Assembly (NCBI GenBank): GCA_003152015.1
Contig: PLZF01000067.1
Coordinates: forward strand, 1 to 55,797
Direction of reading: 5' to 3'
Origin: Acidimicrobiaceae bacterium
GTDB taxonomy: Bacteria > Actinomycetota > Acidimicrobiia > Acidimicrobiales > RAAP-2
Length of the DNA stretch: 55,797 nt
Both the position numbers and the translations under genes were made by a program. How positions within the stretch are numbered: the stretch's first letter is position 1; the number at the start of each line of letters is the position of its first letter. The notes under the pieces are model-generated. The model was not told the origin of the DNA. It was given only the letters and a program-made list of their open reading frames with translations, and did no database searches. Positions 38,817-46,883 of this stretch are shown here, piece after piece.

Positions 38817-40606
38817 TGGACCCGCTCTTTCGGCTTGGTGGTCAACAGCACTGGCGTCCCGGTTCCCTCTTCGCCCAACGTGGCCCGGAGGTCGTCGTTG
38901 GGTATCCGCCGGGCCCAGTTGTAGAACGGCTCGTCGTGACGCCGTTCCGACTGGTAACGCCGGACCAGCCGCAGCAGGGCGTCGGGTACGTCATTGACCG
39001 GTCGGGCACCTTCCACCCAGTCGATGAAGCCGGGGGCAGCACCGAGTGACCCTCCCAGACCGATATCGACGGCTTCGGCCAGGTGGTTCCCCACGTGGGC
39101 GACCGCCCCCCGGAAGCCGATGTCGGCGATCTGCGGCTGGGCACAGCTGGCCGAACATCCTGAGAAATGCATACGGATCACCCCGGCATCCGCGTTGGGC
39201 CCCGACCACCCGTCCGGAGTCGGGGCGGCGCCGACCGGCTCCCCGGCCAACTGCGCATCGAGGAAGCGGGCCCATTTCACCGCCCGCTCCTTGGTTTCGA
39301 CCACCGCGTACCGGCAGAACTCGGTCCCCGTGCAGGCCACCACCCCTCGCGAAAAGGGACCCGGATACGGCGAGTATTTCGTCAGCAGATCCTCGGCCAG
39401 CAACCGTTCGACCTTGTCCCCGGGGACACCGGTGAACGTGAAGTTCTGGTCGGTGGCGAGGCGGACGGTGCCGTCCCCGTAGGTCTCGGCCAGCCGTGCG
39501 ACTTCCACCAGTTCGGGGCCGTTCATCCTGCCCACCGGCACTGAGCACCCCACGTAGAACATCCCGTCTTCCTTCTGTGGGTGCACGCCTACGTGATCGC
39601 CGCGGTAACGACGGGTCAGCGACTCTCCCGCCGGCGCCAGGTCGAACTTGGCCCGGGCTTCCACCTCGGCCCGGAAGCCCTCGGGCCCCAATTCCTGGAC
39701 GAGGTAACGCATCCGGCACACACCCCGGTTCTCACGATTACCGAGTTCACCGAAGACCTGGGCGATGGCCCGGCTGAGCTCCAGGGCCTGATCCTGGCGC
39801 ACGAACACATCGATATCCGAGGCCATGCGTTCACCGTCGGACAGTCCCCCACCCGCCAGCACATTGAATCCGAGGGTCCCGTCGTCGGCCCGCGCCGGCA
39901 TCAGGCCGATGTCATTGATCTCGGCCTGGGCACAGTCCTCGAGGCAGCCGGTGGCAGAGATCTTGAACTTACGGGGCAGGTTGGCGTACTCGCGGTTCCC
40001 GGTGAAGAACGCCGAGATCTCCCGGACCACCGGATAGGCATTGAAGGCCTCGTCGGCGTCGACACCTGCAACCGGGCAGCACAGCACGTTACGGGACCCG
40101 TCCCCGCATCCCTGAATGGTGGTGAGGCCGACCGACGCGAACCGACGCCATATCCGAGGGATGTCCTCGATACGGATCCAGTGGATCTGGATCGACTGTC
40201 GGGTGGTGAGATCGGCGTACCGAGAACCGAAGACCCGGCTGTCGGTGCCGTCAGGTCCCTCACCGAAGGCGTCGGCCACCACCCCGACCTCGCGAACCTG
40301 CGCGGCGGTGAGAAACCCCCCCGGGACCTTCACCCGCATCATGTAGGCATCCCCGCCCTGTTTTTGGGGGTAGATCCCTGCCCACTTCAGCCGTTCCGTC
40401 TCGCCGGGCACCTTGGCGATGGAGGACGGGCCCTCTTTGGAGTAGGTGTCAATGACGGAGGCAACACTGTCCAGGGGATGCCGGTCGAGCTTCTGCTGCT
40501 CGATCTCGTTGAGTTGGCCGTGGGTGCGATACGGGTTGATAAACGGCATGGGGCGGTCGGTGCCCCGAATTGTCAGTCCGTAGAGTTCGTCGCGGTCTTT
40601 GGTCAT
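38813..40606 (-). CDS. Siroheme [4Fe-4S] sulfite reductase (ferredoxin-nitrite/sulfite reductase family)
   Basis: This 597-residue two-lobed reductase has, in the C-terminal catalytic lobe, the siroheme/4Fe-4S ligand set Cys425 and Cys431 (CTGTEFC) with Cys484 and Cys488 (SGCSASC), followed by PQIADIGFRG. The N-terminal lobe has a pseudo-symmetric half (RRFASVGLTTIQGCGD, LCCPVAG, TGCLEDCAQAEINDIG). Reaction: six-electron reduction of sulfite to sulfide (nitrite is a possible alternative). Sitting between cysH and an FrhB-like gene in a sulfate cluster, sulfite is the likely substrate. ATG 40606 begins 1 bp after the cysH stop; a longer frame upstream overlaps cysH and is rejected. Confidence 0.92.
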   Translation of the reverse strand: MTKDRDELYGLTIRGTDRPMPFINPYRTHGQLNEIEQQKLDRHPLDSVASVIDTYSKEGPSSIAKVPGETERLKWAGIYPQKQGGDAYMMRVKVPGGFLTAAQVREVGVVADAFGEGPDGTDSRVFGSRYADLTTRQSIQIHWIRIEDIPRIWRRFASVGLTTIQGCGDGSRNVLCCPVAGVDADEAFNAYPVVREISAFFTGNREYANLPRKFKISATGCLEDCAQAEINDIGLMPARADDGTLGFNVLAGGGLSDGERMASDIDVFVRQDQALELSRAIAQVFGELGNRENRGVCRMRYLVQELGPEGFRAEVEARAKFDLAPAGESLTRRYRGDHVGVHPQKEDGMFYVGCSVPVGRMNGPELVEVARLAETYGDGTVRLATDQNFTFTGVPGDKVERLLAEDLLTKYSPYPGPFSRGVVACTGTEFCRYAVVETKERAVKWARFLDAQLAGEPVGAAPTPDGWSGPNADAGVIRMHFSGCSASCAQPQIADIGFRGAVAHVGNHLAEAVDIGLGGSLGAAPGFIDWVEGARPVNDVPDALLRLVRRYQSERRHDEPFYNWARRIPNDDLRATLGEEGTGTPVLLTTKPKERVQ

Positions 40607-40607
40607 C

Positions 40608-41282
40608 TCAGCCGTGCAGCCCGCACTCGAGCTTGTCGGATCCCGACCAACGGCCGGCCCGGGGGTCCTCGCCCGCCGCCACCGGACGGGTGGTCGGCGC
40701 ACAGCCGATGGAAAGATAACCCTGCGATAACAGCGGATGCCGGGGGATGCCGTGATCGGCCTCGTAGCCGGCGATGTCCTGGTCGGTCCAGGTGGCCAAC
40801 GGATTGATCTTGACCATCCCCCATTTCTCGTCATAGGAGACGATGGGTGTGGTGGCCCGGGTCGGCGCGTCCACCCGTTTGAGGCCGGTCAGCCATGCCT
40901 CGTTACCGACCAGCGCCTGCTTCAGGGGACGGACCTTCCGGAATTCGCAGCACTTCTCGGACCCGCACGGCCACGCCTCGGCATCCGCCCCCGGCGTGGT
41001 GGTGGTCAGGTTGAGGTCATAACGCGCACGGATTGTCTCCACGTAGGCGAGGGTCTCGGGGAAATGTGCCCCGGTGTCGAGAAAGATGACTTCGATCCCC
41101 GGATCGACGGCCACGGCCAGATCGACGATGACCGCGTCCTGAAATGAGCAGGCGAGCGCTAGCTCGCACCCGAATCGCTGCAGAGCCCAGGAGATCACCG
41201 ATCCGGCCGGGGCGGACTCGAACTCGACCGATCGCTCGGCCAGTTCATCGTGGACTGTCGTCAGGTCTGGCTGTACGGACAA
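40608..41282 (-). CDS. cysH: APS (adenylyl-sulfate) reductase-type CysH
   Basis: This 224-residue PAPS-reductase-fold protein has the adenylyl-binding LACSFQDAVIVDL and the GSEKCCEFRKVRPL segment of APS reductases (CysCys pair), plus the catalytic C-terminal LECGLH. In APS reductases a second CxxC pair completes the [4Fe-4S] site; here it reads GCAPTTRP, with Cys194 followed by Thr197 where the fourth Cys is expected. It should make sulfite from APS using thioredoxin-type donors. No APS kinase is in the cluster, in line with direct APS use. TTG 41282 is taken as start, about 60 nt after a good TATACT box; upstream in-frame codons give implausible N-termini. Confidence 0.85.
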   Translation of the reverse strand: MSVQPDLTTVHDELAERSVEFESAPAGSVISWALQRFGCELALACSFQDAVIVDLAVAVDPGIEVIFLDTGAHFPETLAYVETIRARYDLNLTTTTPGADAEAWPCGSEKCCEFRKVRPLKQALVGNEAWLTGLKRVDAPTRATTPIVSYDEKWGMVKINPLATWTDQDIAGYEADHGIPRHPLLSQGYLSIGCAPTTRPVAAGEDPRAGRWSGSDKLECGLHG

Positions 41283-41350
41283 CGGGGCTCGCTCTCGTCG
41301 CTTCCGGTCGTTTTGGACCCCGGGGGCCTTGCGGGGAACACGCCAACAAT

Positions 41351-41356
41351 AGTATA
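41351..41356 (-). promoter_or_regulatory. -10 box TATACT for the cysH arm
   Basis: TATACT on the minus strand (near-consensus) in an A+T-rich 208-bp divergent region between cysH and cysD would start an mRNA with about 60 nt of leader. On the plus strand TAGTAT overlaps it, so both arms could be switched by one regulator. Nearby ATCAGAT-like dyads are candidate sites. Confidence 0.5.
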
Positions 41357-41490
41357 CATGACTAATCAGATCATCTTTTAGTGGAATCAAGTCGGGGACA
41401 CCGGTCGTTACACAAGAACGAGCCGACCCGCTCGCCGATTTCACCCCACCCTCACCCACCACTCATTAGGGAAAAGAAACGATTTCCACT

Positions 41491-42453
41491 ATGACAACCA
41501 CCCTCGATCCTCCGACACCTACCTCTGTGGAATCTCGGTCGAGAATCGCCGCCAAGCCGACCGTCGACCACCTCGACCTGCTGGAGGCGCATGCAATCTT
41601 CATCATGCGGGAGGTGGCGGCCGAATGTGAGCGCCCGGTTCTCCTCTTCAGTGGCGGCAAGGACTCAGCAGTGCTGCTCCGGGTGGCCGAAAAGGCGTTC
41701 CGCCCCGGTCGTCTGCCTTTCCCGGTGATGCATGTCGACACCGGGCACAACTTCCCCGAGGTCATTGACTTCCGTGACCGGCGCGTCGAGGAGTTGGGCG
41801 AACGTCTGCTCATCGCCTCGGTGCAGGAGTCGATCGACACCGGTCGGGTGGCCGACCCCGGGCTCGGCGGCATGAGAAACCGGCTGCAGACCACTGCGCT
41901 CCTCGACGCCATCACCGCCCATGGCTTCGACGCCTGTATCGGCGGCGCCCGTCGCGACGAAGATAAGGCGCGGGCCAAAGAGCGGGTCCTCTCGTTTCGC
42001 GACACGTTCGGACAGTGGGACCCCAAGCGCCAGCGGCCCGAGCTGTGGCAGCTCTACTCGGGTCAGGTGCAACCGGGCGAGCACCTGCGGGCCTTCCCGT
42101 TGTCGGACTGGACCGAGCTCGATATCTGGCAGTACATCGAACGCGAGGCCATCGAACTTCCGTCCATCTACTACGCCCACCGTCGATCGGTCATCGAACG
42201 CGACGGCATGCTGTTGGCCGAATCCGAATGGGTGGCTCCCCGCCCGGGTGAGACTGCCCATGAGGAAACTGTGCGGTTCCGCACGGTGGGTGACGCCACC
42301 TGCACCGGGGCGGTCCGGTCGGAGGCGACCACCGTGGAGCGCATCATCCACGAAGTAGCCATCTCCCGGGTATCGGAACGAGGCGCCACCCGGGCCGACG
42401 ACCGGTTCTCGGAAACATCGATGGAAGACCGCAAACGCGAGGGGTACTTCTAA
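41491..42453 (+). CDS. cysD: Sulfate adenylyltransferase subunit 2 (ATP sulfurylase)
   Basis: This 320-residue PP-loop ATPase has SGGKDSAV (residues 54-61), HVDTGHNFPEVIDFRD, GGARRDEDKARAKERVLSFRD and WTELDIWQYI, all conserved in CysD. The C-terminal RRSVIERDGML and VRFRTVGDATCTGAV match CysD throughout. It makes APS from ATP and sulfate with CysN. ATG 41491. The cysN gene begins 3 bp after its stop. Confidence 0.97.
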   Translation: MTTTLDPPTPTSVESRSRIAAKPTVDHLDLLEAHAIFIMREVAAECERPVLLFSGGKDSAVLLRVAEKAFRPGRLPFPVMHVDTGHNFPEVIDFRDRRVEELGERLLIASVQESIDTGRVADPGLGGMRNRLQTTALLDAITAHGFDACIGGARRDEDKARAKERVLSFRDTFGQWDPKRQRPELWQLYSGQVQPGEHLRAFPLSDWTELDIWQYIEREAIELPSIYYAHRRSVIERDGMLLAESEWVAPRPGETAHEETVRFRTVGDATCTGAVRSEATTVERIIHEVAISRVSERGATRADDRFSETSMEDRKREGYF

Positions 42454-42456
42454 CCA

Positions 42457-43860
42457 ATGGCCGCAATTGCTGACGGCACTGACGCCGTCTTTGAGGCTGG
42501 CGGGGTATCCGGATGCGGCTCTGTCGCCGATGTGAGCGGTGAAGAAGTGGGTCAACCGGTGATGGATCTTCTGCGCTTCGCCGCGGTGGGATCTGTCGAC
42601 GACGGTAAGTCCACCCTGATCGGGCGCCTGCTTCACGACACTAAACAGCTCTTCGACGACCAGATCGAGGCGGTCGAGGTCGCCTCCCGACGGCGGGGCA
42701 TCGACGGCATGGACCTGTCGTTCGTGACCGACGGCCTGCGAGCCGAGCGGGAGCAGGGCATCACCATTGATGTCGCCTACCGCTATGCCGCCACCCCCGC
42801 CCGCAAGTTCGTCATCGCCGACTGCCCGGGGCACGTGCAGTACACCCGCAACATGGCCACCGGTGCCTCGACAGCCGACCTGGCGCTGGTGGTGGTGGAT
42901 GCACCCAAAGGCTTGCGCGAACAGACTCGCCGGCACGTCTGCATCGCCGCACTGCTGGGTGTCCGCCATCTGATCGTGGCCGCCAACAAGATGGACCAGA
43001 TCGATTGGGACCAGTCGGCCTACGACCGGGTGGTGAGCGAGATGGCCCACCTGTCGGAGCGGCTGGGCGTGGTGTCGTGCACGGTGATCCCGGTCTCCGC
43101 GCTCCACGGCGACAACGTGGCCGACCGCACCGATGCGGCTCCGTGGTACGACGGCCCTACCATCCTCGAGGCGCTCGAGCAGGCCCCGGCCGGCGAATGG
43201 GCCGGAGTGCAGGGGACCCGCCAGGGTTCCGGAGCCCGCCTCCCGGTCCAGTGGGTGCTGCGCCAACCCGGCGGGGGTCGCACCTACGCCGGCATGATCA
43301 ACGGCGGTCCCCTCCGCGCCGGGGACGAGGTAGTGGTCCTCCCGAGTGGGCAACGCTCCACGGTGACAGCGGTGGAGACCCTCGACGGTCCGCTCAGTGA
43401 AGCCGCGGTGGGGCTATCGGTGTCGGTGCAGTTGGCCGACGACGTGGACGTGAGCCGGGGCGACCTTCTGGCCGCGGCCGACGATCTACCCGATGTGGTC
43501 ACCCAGTTGGTTGCCACCGTCTGCTGGTTCGACGGGAAACCTCTCGTTGCCAGTGCCCAGTACCGGATCAAACACACCACCCGGGTAACCCCGGCGCGCA
43601 TCGTGTCGGTGGATGCCCGGTTGGATGTCAACCGACTGGAATTGCTGCCGGCCGACTCCCTGGGGGAGAACGACATCGGCACCGTCACCATCTCGGTGGC
43701 CACTCCCCTGGCCGCCGATCCCTATCACCGGAACCGGATCACCGGCAGTTTCGTGGTGATCGACCCGACCACCAACGGAACGGTGGCGGCCGGCATGGTG
43801 GGCCTCCCTGACCTGACCCCGCTGGACGAGGATCCCGCCTCACTCGACGATCACGCCTGA
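42457..43860 (+). CDS. cysN: Sulfate adenylyltransferase subunit 1 (GTPase)
   Basis: This 467-residue EF-Tu-like GTPase has G1 GSVDDGKST (about 45-53), the EREQGITIDVAYRY switch region, G3 DCPGH, G4 NKMD, and the C-terminal beta-barrel domains. GTP hydrolysis drives the otherwise unfavourable APS synthesis by CysD. It ends without an APS kinase (CysC) domain, so the pathway goes APS to sulfite directly. The first 36 residues are not conserved; MDLLRF at 42562 is an alternative start. CysN ends 13 bp before the siroheme gene. Confidence 0.95.
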   Translation: MAAIADGTDAVFEAGGVSGCGSVADVSGEEVGQPVMDLLRFAAVGSVDDGKSTLIGRLLHDTKQLFDDQIEAVEVASRRRGIDGMDLSFVTDGLRAEREQGITIDVAYRYAATPARKFVIADCPGHVQYTRNMATGASTADLALVVVDAPKGLREQTRRHVCIAALLGVRHLIVAANKMDQIDWDQSAYDRVVSEMAHLSERLGVVSCTVIPVSALHGDNVADRTDAAPWYDGPTILEALEQAPAGEWAGVQGTRQGSGARLPVQWVLRQPGGGRTYAGMINGGPLRAGDEVVVLPSGQRSTVTAVETLDGPLSEAAVGLSVSVQLADDVDVSRGDLLAAADDLPDVVTQLVATVCWFDGKPLVASAQYRIKHTTRVTPARIVSVDARLDVNRLELLPADSLGENDIGTVTISVATPLAADPYHRNRITGSFVVIDPTTNGTVAAGMVGLPDLTPLDEDPASLDDHA

Positions 43861-43873
43861 TCAGGGGGCGGCT

Positions 43874-44530
43874 GTGGCGTACGAAACCCCGCTGTACCCG
43901 GTATCTCTGGCGGTCTCCGGGCGGAGATGCCTGGTGGTCGGCGGAGGGCGGGTCGCAGCCCGAAAGATAGAGGGGCTACTCGGTTGCGGTGCCCAGGTGA
44001 CGGTGGTGGCTCCCGACGTGATCGACACCATCCACTCGTTGGCCACAACCCCGCACCACGGGACGGAAACGGGTTCGCTCACTGTAGAGGTGCGCCCGTA
44101 CAGGAGCCCCGAAGCCGCCGACTACCGACTGGTGGTCACCGCCACCGGAATAGCCGAGGTAGACCACGCTGTCTTCGGCGATGCGGACGCCGCCGGCGTG
44201 TGGGTGAACAGTGCCGACGATGTCGACAATTGTTCCTTCCTGTTGCCGGCGGTACACCGGGACGGGACGGTGACCGTGGCGGTTTCCACCGGAGGAGCCA
44301 GTCCGGCGCTGGCCGGGTGGATCCGGACTCGGGTGGCCGAGACCGTCGGGACCGACATGTCGGTCGTGTCCGAGTTGCTCGACGAGGCCCGGTCCCGGAT
44401 GAAGATCTCCGGGAAGTCGACCGAGACGCTCGACTGGGCGCAGATTCTCGACCAACAGGTGGTGCCGCTGGTGCGCCGAGGTCACATCGAGGAGGCCCGT
44501 TCGGTCCTACGCCAGTTTGTCGACGGGTGA
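43874..44530 (+). CDS. Siroheme synthase N-terminal type (precorrin-2 dehydrogenase / sirohydrochlorin ferrochelatase)
   Basis: This 218-residue CysG-N/Met8-like protein has the NAD-binding CLVVGGGRVAARKIEGLL, the chelatase loop SADDVDNCSFLLPAVHRDG with the conserved Asp, and AVSTGGASPALAGWIR. It converts precorrin-2 to siroheme, needed by the sulfite reductase on the other arm. The uroporphyrinogen methyltransferase half of CysG is absent and must be elsewhere. GTG 43874 follows GGGGGCGG. A hairpin (44543-44557) lies 12 bp after the stop. Confidence 0.92.
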   Translation: MAYETPLYPVSLAVSGRRCLVVGGGRVAARKIEGLLGCGAQVTVVAPDVIDTIHSLATTPHHGTETGSLTVEVRPYRSPEAADYRLVVTATGIAEVDHAVFGDADAAGVWVNSADDVDNCSFLLPAVHRDGTVTVAVSTGGASPALAGWIRTRVAETVGTDMSVVSELLDEARSRMKISGKSTETLDWAQILDQQVVPLVRRGHIEEARSVLRQFVDG

Positions 44531-44542
44531 CAGTATGACGGT

Positions 44543-44557
44543 CGGCCGTTTTGGCCG
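44543..44557 (+). terminator. Hairpin after the cysD-cysN-siroheme arm
   Basis: CGGCC-GTTTT-GGCCG gives a five-pair G:C stem directly after the siroheme gene stop. It is a plausible terminator, although the following bases are not a U-tract. Confidence 0.45.
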
Positions 44558-44576
44558 GTGACGGTCTGACCGGGGC

Positions 44577-44834
44577 TCAGCCGAGATCGGCCCCCGAGGC
44601 CACCTCGGGAGTGAACAGTGACGACCGGCCGTCAGCCCACGAATCGAGAATGTGGCCGCTGAACGTACCTTCGGTGGCCATGATGGCTCGGGCGCCAAAC
44701 ACGATGTCGCCAGCCAGCTCAGGTTCTGCCCCAGCCAGGCCGCCGGTCAGATCACGGAGCGCCACCACTTCGTGCACGGCGTCGGCCTCGACATGCACCT
44801 CGTAAAATTCGGTGGCATCGGGTCCGAGACCCCA
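44577..44834 (-). pseudogene. Truncated C-terminal fragment of an iron-containing redox enzyme (haem-oxygenase-like)
   Basis: Reading from 44834 gives WGLGPDATEFYEVHVEADAV then HEVVALRDL, LAGAEPELAGDIVFGARAIM and FSGHILDSWADGRSSL. This matches the C-terminal part of actinobacterial iron-containing redox enzymes (about 330-350 residues), with the FYEVHVEADAVHE metal-binding segment intact. A TGA (44835-44837) stands immediately upstream in frame, and no further homologous sequence is seen to its right. It is most simply a decayed gene end. Confidence 0.62.
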
Positions 44835-44837
44835 TCA

Positions 44838-45042
44838 CATCGCCCGAGGCTGGTTCGACCCGCGCCGTTTACTGACTTTTGAGATACCCGCGATGGCGGG
44901 CGCCCTGAACCTCGCCACTTGGAATTGAGCGGTGTCTCGGTTTCGGCTGCATGGAAACGATGGCATCCAGGCGGTCAGTCTCGACATGGCTGAGGAGCAG
45001 TGGCGACTTCCTGCGCGCCACGTGCCGGTGGATCCGAGCCGT
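44838..45042. other. Non-coding stretch between the redox-enzyme remnant and the DUF2269-like gene
   Basis: No reading frame with protein character was seen. It may represent the deleted N-terminal part of the neighbouring remnant. Confidence 0.4.
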
Positions 45043-45555
45043 CTAGGGCTTGGCCACCATCACTACCATCGCCACTACAAAGATGATCATCAGGGCGGCC
45101 GACGTCCACGCCACTCGCAACCTCAGCGACCGGTGAGCCGAGCCATCCCATGCCCCGCCGGCCACCAACTGTTGGAGGCCCCGCTCGTCCGGCCACAGCA
45201 CCATCTCGCCGGCCAGGGCGGCGGCGACCCACAGGATGAGCCCCACCATGACCCATCCGTCCGACGACGAGTAGGCGTGGGCACCGTGGCTCATCCCGAG
45301 GAGCACGAACCCGAGAATGGGAACCAGAAAGAGGATCCGCCCAGCCCAGTTGACTCCGGGACGGTAGTACCGCCTCACCGACTCGGGGATCGGCCCGGAA
45401 TGGCCGAGCAGTACCGCGTAGGCGCCGGCCACGCACACCGCTCCGAACCCGATCACCGCCGCCAGCACATGGGCCAGCAACACCACTTCGTAGGCGGTAC
45501 CCCGGTTCACGGAGACGGCCACCAAGGTGGCGGTCATCGGCGCGTGGGTGGGCAT
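45043..45555 (-). CDS. DUF2269-like integral membrane protein
   Basis: This 170-residue protein has four hydrophobic helices: VVLLAHVLAAVIGFGAVC, ILFLVPILGFVLLGMSHGAH, MVGLILWVAAALAGEMVLW and AALMIIFVVAMVVMVA. An early H-V-L-A-A-V-I-G-F motif and the conserved His in helix 1 and mid-protein SHGAH recall DUF2269-like predicted membrane proteins. Function is unknown. Start ATG 45555 (MPTHAPM) or ATG 45537. Confidence 0.6.
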   Translation of the reverse strand: MPTHAPMTATLVAVSVNRGTAYEVVLLAHVLAAVIGFGAVCVAGAYAVLLGHSGPIPESVRRYYRPGVNWAGRILFLVPILGFVLLGMSHGAHAYSSSDGWVMVGLILWVAAALAGEMVLWPDERGLQQLVAGGAWDGSAHRSLRLRVAWTSAALMIIFVVAMVVMVAKP

Positions 45556-45723
45556 CCCACCGATTCTTTCATCACCCGGTCACCTGGCACCCCCGGGGAT
45601 TACCGACACCAACTGTGCCCCCACCCGTGCCACCACCCGTCCCCCAAGGCGCACCGTACGCCACCTGGGCCCCGAGCATTGCTACGTTGGTAGGTAGGAG
45701 GACTACACCAGGAGTTCCCACTC

Positions 45724-45822
45724 ATGAACCATCGACAACCTGCTGATATAACTTGGGTGGCCTCAACCACAACCGCTTCGATCCCGATTGCGAACCTCAT
45801 GGGACACCACCGCAGCATATGA
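45724..45822 (+). CDS. 32-codon leader ORF coupled to galT
   Basis: ATG 45724 follows CAGGAG at 9 nt and encodes MNHRQPADITWVASTTTASI then PIANLMGHHRSI, ending with TGA at 45820-45822. Its stop overlaps the galT ATG (45819) as ATGA, the typical translational coupling junction. galT itself lacks a convincing ribosome site. The peptide has no known family; it is probably a coupling or regulatory leader rather than a functional protein. Confidence 0.5.
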   Translation: MNHRQPADITWVASTTTASIPIANLMGHHRSI

Positions 45823-46808
45823 ACCAGCTCCGCCTCGATCCTCTCACCGGCCGTTGGGTAGTGGTGAGTACCGACCGGGCCAATCGGCCCATGGCGTTCT
45901 CGCCGATGGCCACCACCCAGGCGGACCCGTCCCGGGCCTGCCCATTCTGTCCCGGAAACGAGGAGTCCACCCCTCCGGCCCTGGAGACGTACGGTCCAGA
46001 GGGTCATTGGCTGGTGCGGGTCGTCCCCAATCTCTATCCGGCCTTCGAAGGCGATGGGCCCTTCGTGGTCACCAACCGCGGACCTGTATTCATCCAAGCC
46101 ACGGCCGGTGGTATCCATGAGGTGCTGGTCCTCTCTCCCGACCACGACAAGAAATGGTCGATGTTGAGCGACGACCACACCAACCTGGTGATGGCCGCCA
46201 TCCGCGACCGGATCGAAGAACACTCGACCATCCCGGGTCTCCGCTACAGCCAGGCCATCCTCAACTCGGGGCGGGAAGCCGGAGCATCGGTCGATCATCC
46301 GCATGGACAGCTATTGGGAATGTCGTTCGTCCCCCGCGAGTTGGTGGAGGAACAGGCCGGATTTGCCCGGTTCGCCGGACGCTGCCTTCTCTGTACTGCG
46401 GCCGACGCCGAGGAGAATGTCGGCCACCGCATGGTGTATGCCGACGAGCGTGTGCTGGTCATCTGCCCGTTCTGGAGCGGGTCCCCCTACGAGATGATGA
46501 TCATCCCCCGCATCCACTGCCCCCACCTCCACCACAGTCCCCCGGCTGACCTGAGAGCGGTGGGTAAGGCGCTGAAAGAGACACTGTCCAGCCTCAGCAG
46601 CGTGGTCGGCGACGTAGCCTACAACTTGGTCTTCCACTCCGCCCCCTACCGGGCTCCCGAGCCGTACCACTGGCACGTACACGTGGTGCCCAAGCTGACC
46701 ACGGTGGCCGGATTCGAACTAGGCACCGGTGTGTTGATCAACATCAAGAACCCCGAGCAGGCGGCCGAGGAGCTGAGGGTGCGGGTTCCCGTCAACAGCG
46801 GACGCTGA
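45819..46808 (+). CDS. galT: Galactose-1-phosphate uridylyltransferase
   Basis: This 329-residue HIT-superfamily GalT has the N-terminal zinc-binding CPFCPGN, the active-site HPHGQ (residues 160-164; nucleophilic His162), the ALLCT-type CLLCTAADAEE element and the C-terminal HWHVHVVPK metal motif. It transfers UMP between UDP-glucose and galactose-1-phosphate (Leloir pathway), or works as the related nucleotidyltransferase of the short-chain DUF4931-like group. No galK or galE is nearby. ATG 45819 overlaps the leader ORF stop. Confidence 0.85.
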   Translation: MNQLRLDPLTGRWVVVSTDRANRPMAFSPMATTQADPSRACPFCPGNEESTPPALETYGPEGHWLVRVVPNLYPAFEGDGPFVVTNRGPVFIQATAGGIHEVLVLSPDHDKKWSMLSDDHTNLVMAAIRDRIEEHSTIPGLRYSQAILNSGREAGASVDHPHGQLLGMSFVPRELVEEQAGFARFAGRCLLCTAADAEENVGHRMVYADERVLVICPFWSGSPYEMMIIPRIHCPHLHHSPPADLRAVGKALKETLSSLSSVVGDVAYNLVFHSAPYRAPEPYHWHVHVVPKLTTVAGFELGTGVLINIKNPEQAAEELRVRVPVNSGR

Positions 46809-46883
46809 ACCTACCGGGGTCAGCAGCGACTGAGGCAACCAACTGCGCGTGACCGGTCAGGCCAGCCCCTGCCGATCGCCGGC

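Noticed and set aside
41283-41490. Riboswitch (for example SAM-type) in the cysH/cysD intergenic region
   Set aside because: No conserved stem set recognised; the region is simply A+T-richer and contains promoter-like boxes.
41665-43353. 562-codon open frame on the minus strand across cysD and cysN
   Set aside because: It is antisense to two genes with full family motifs, contains no domain of its own, and its length is explained by high G+C, in which stops are rare in some frames.
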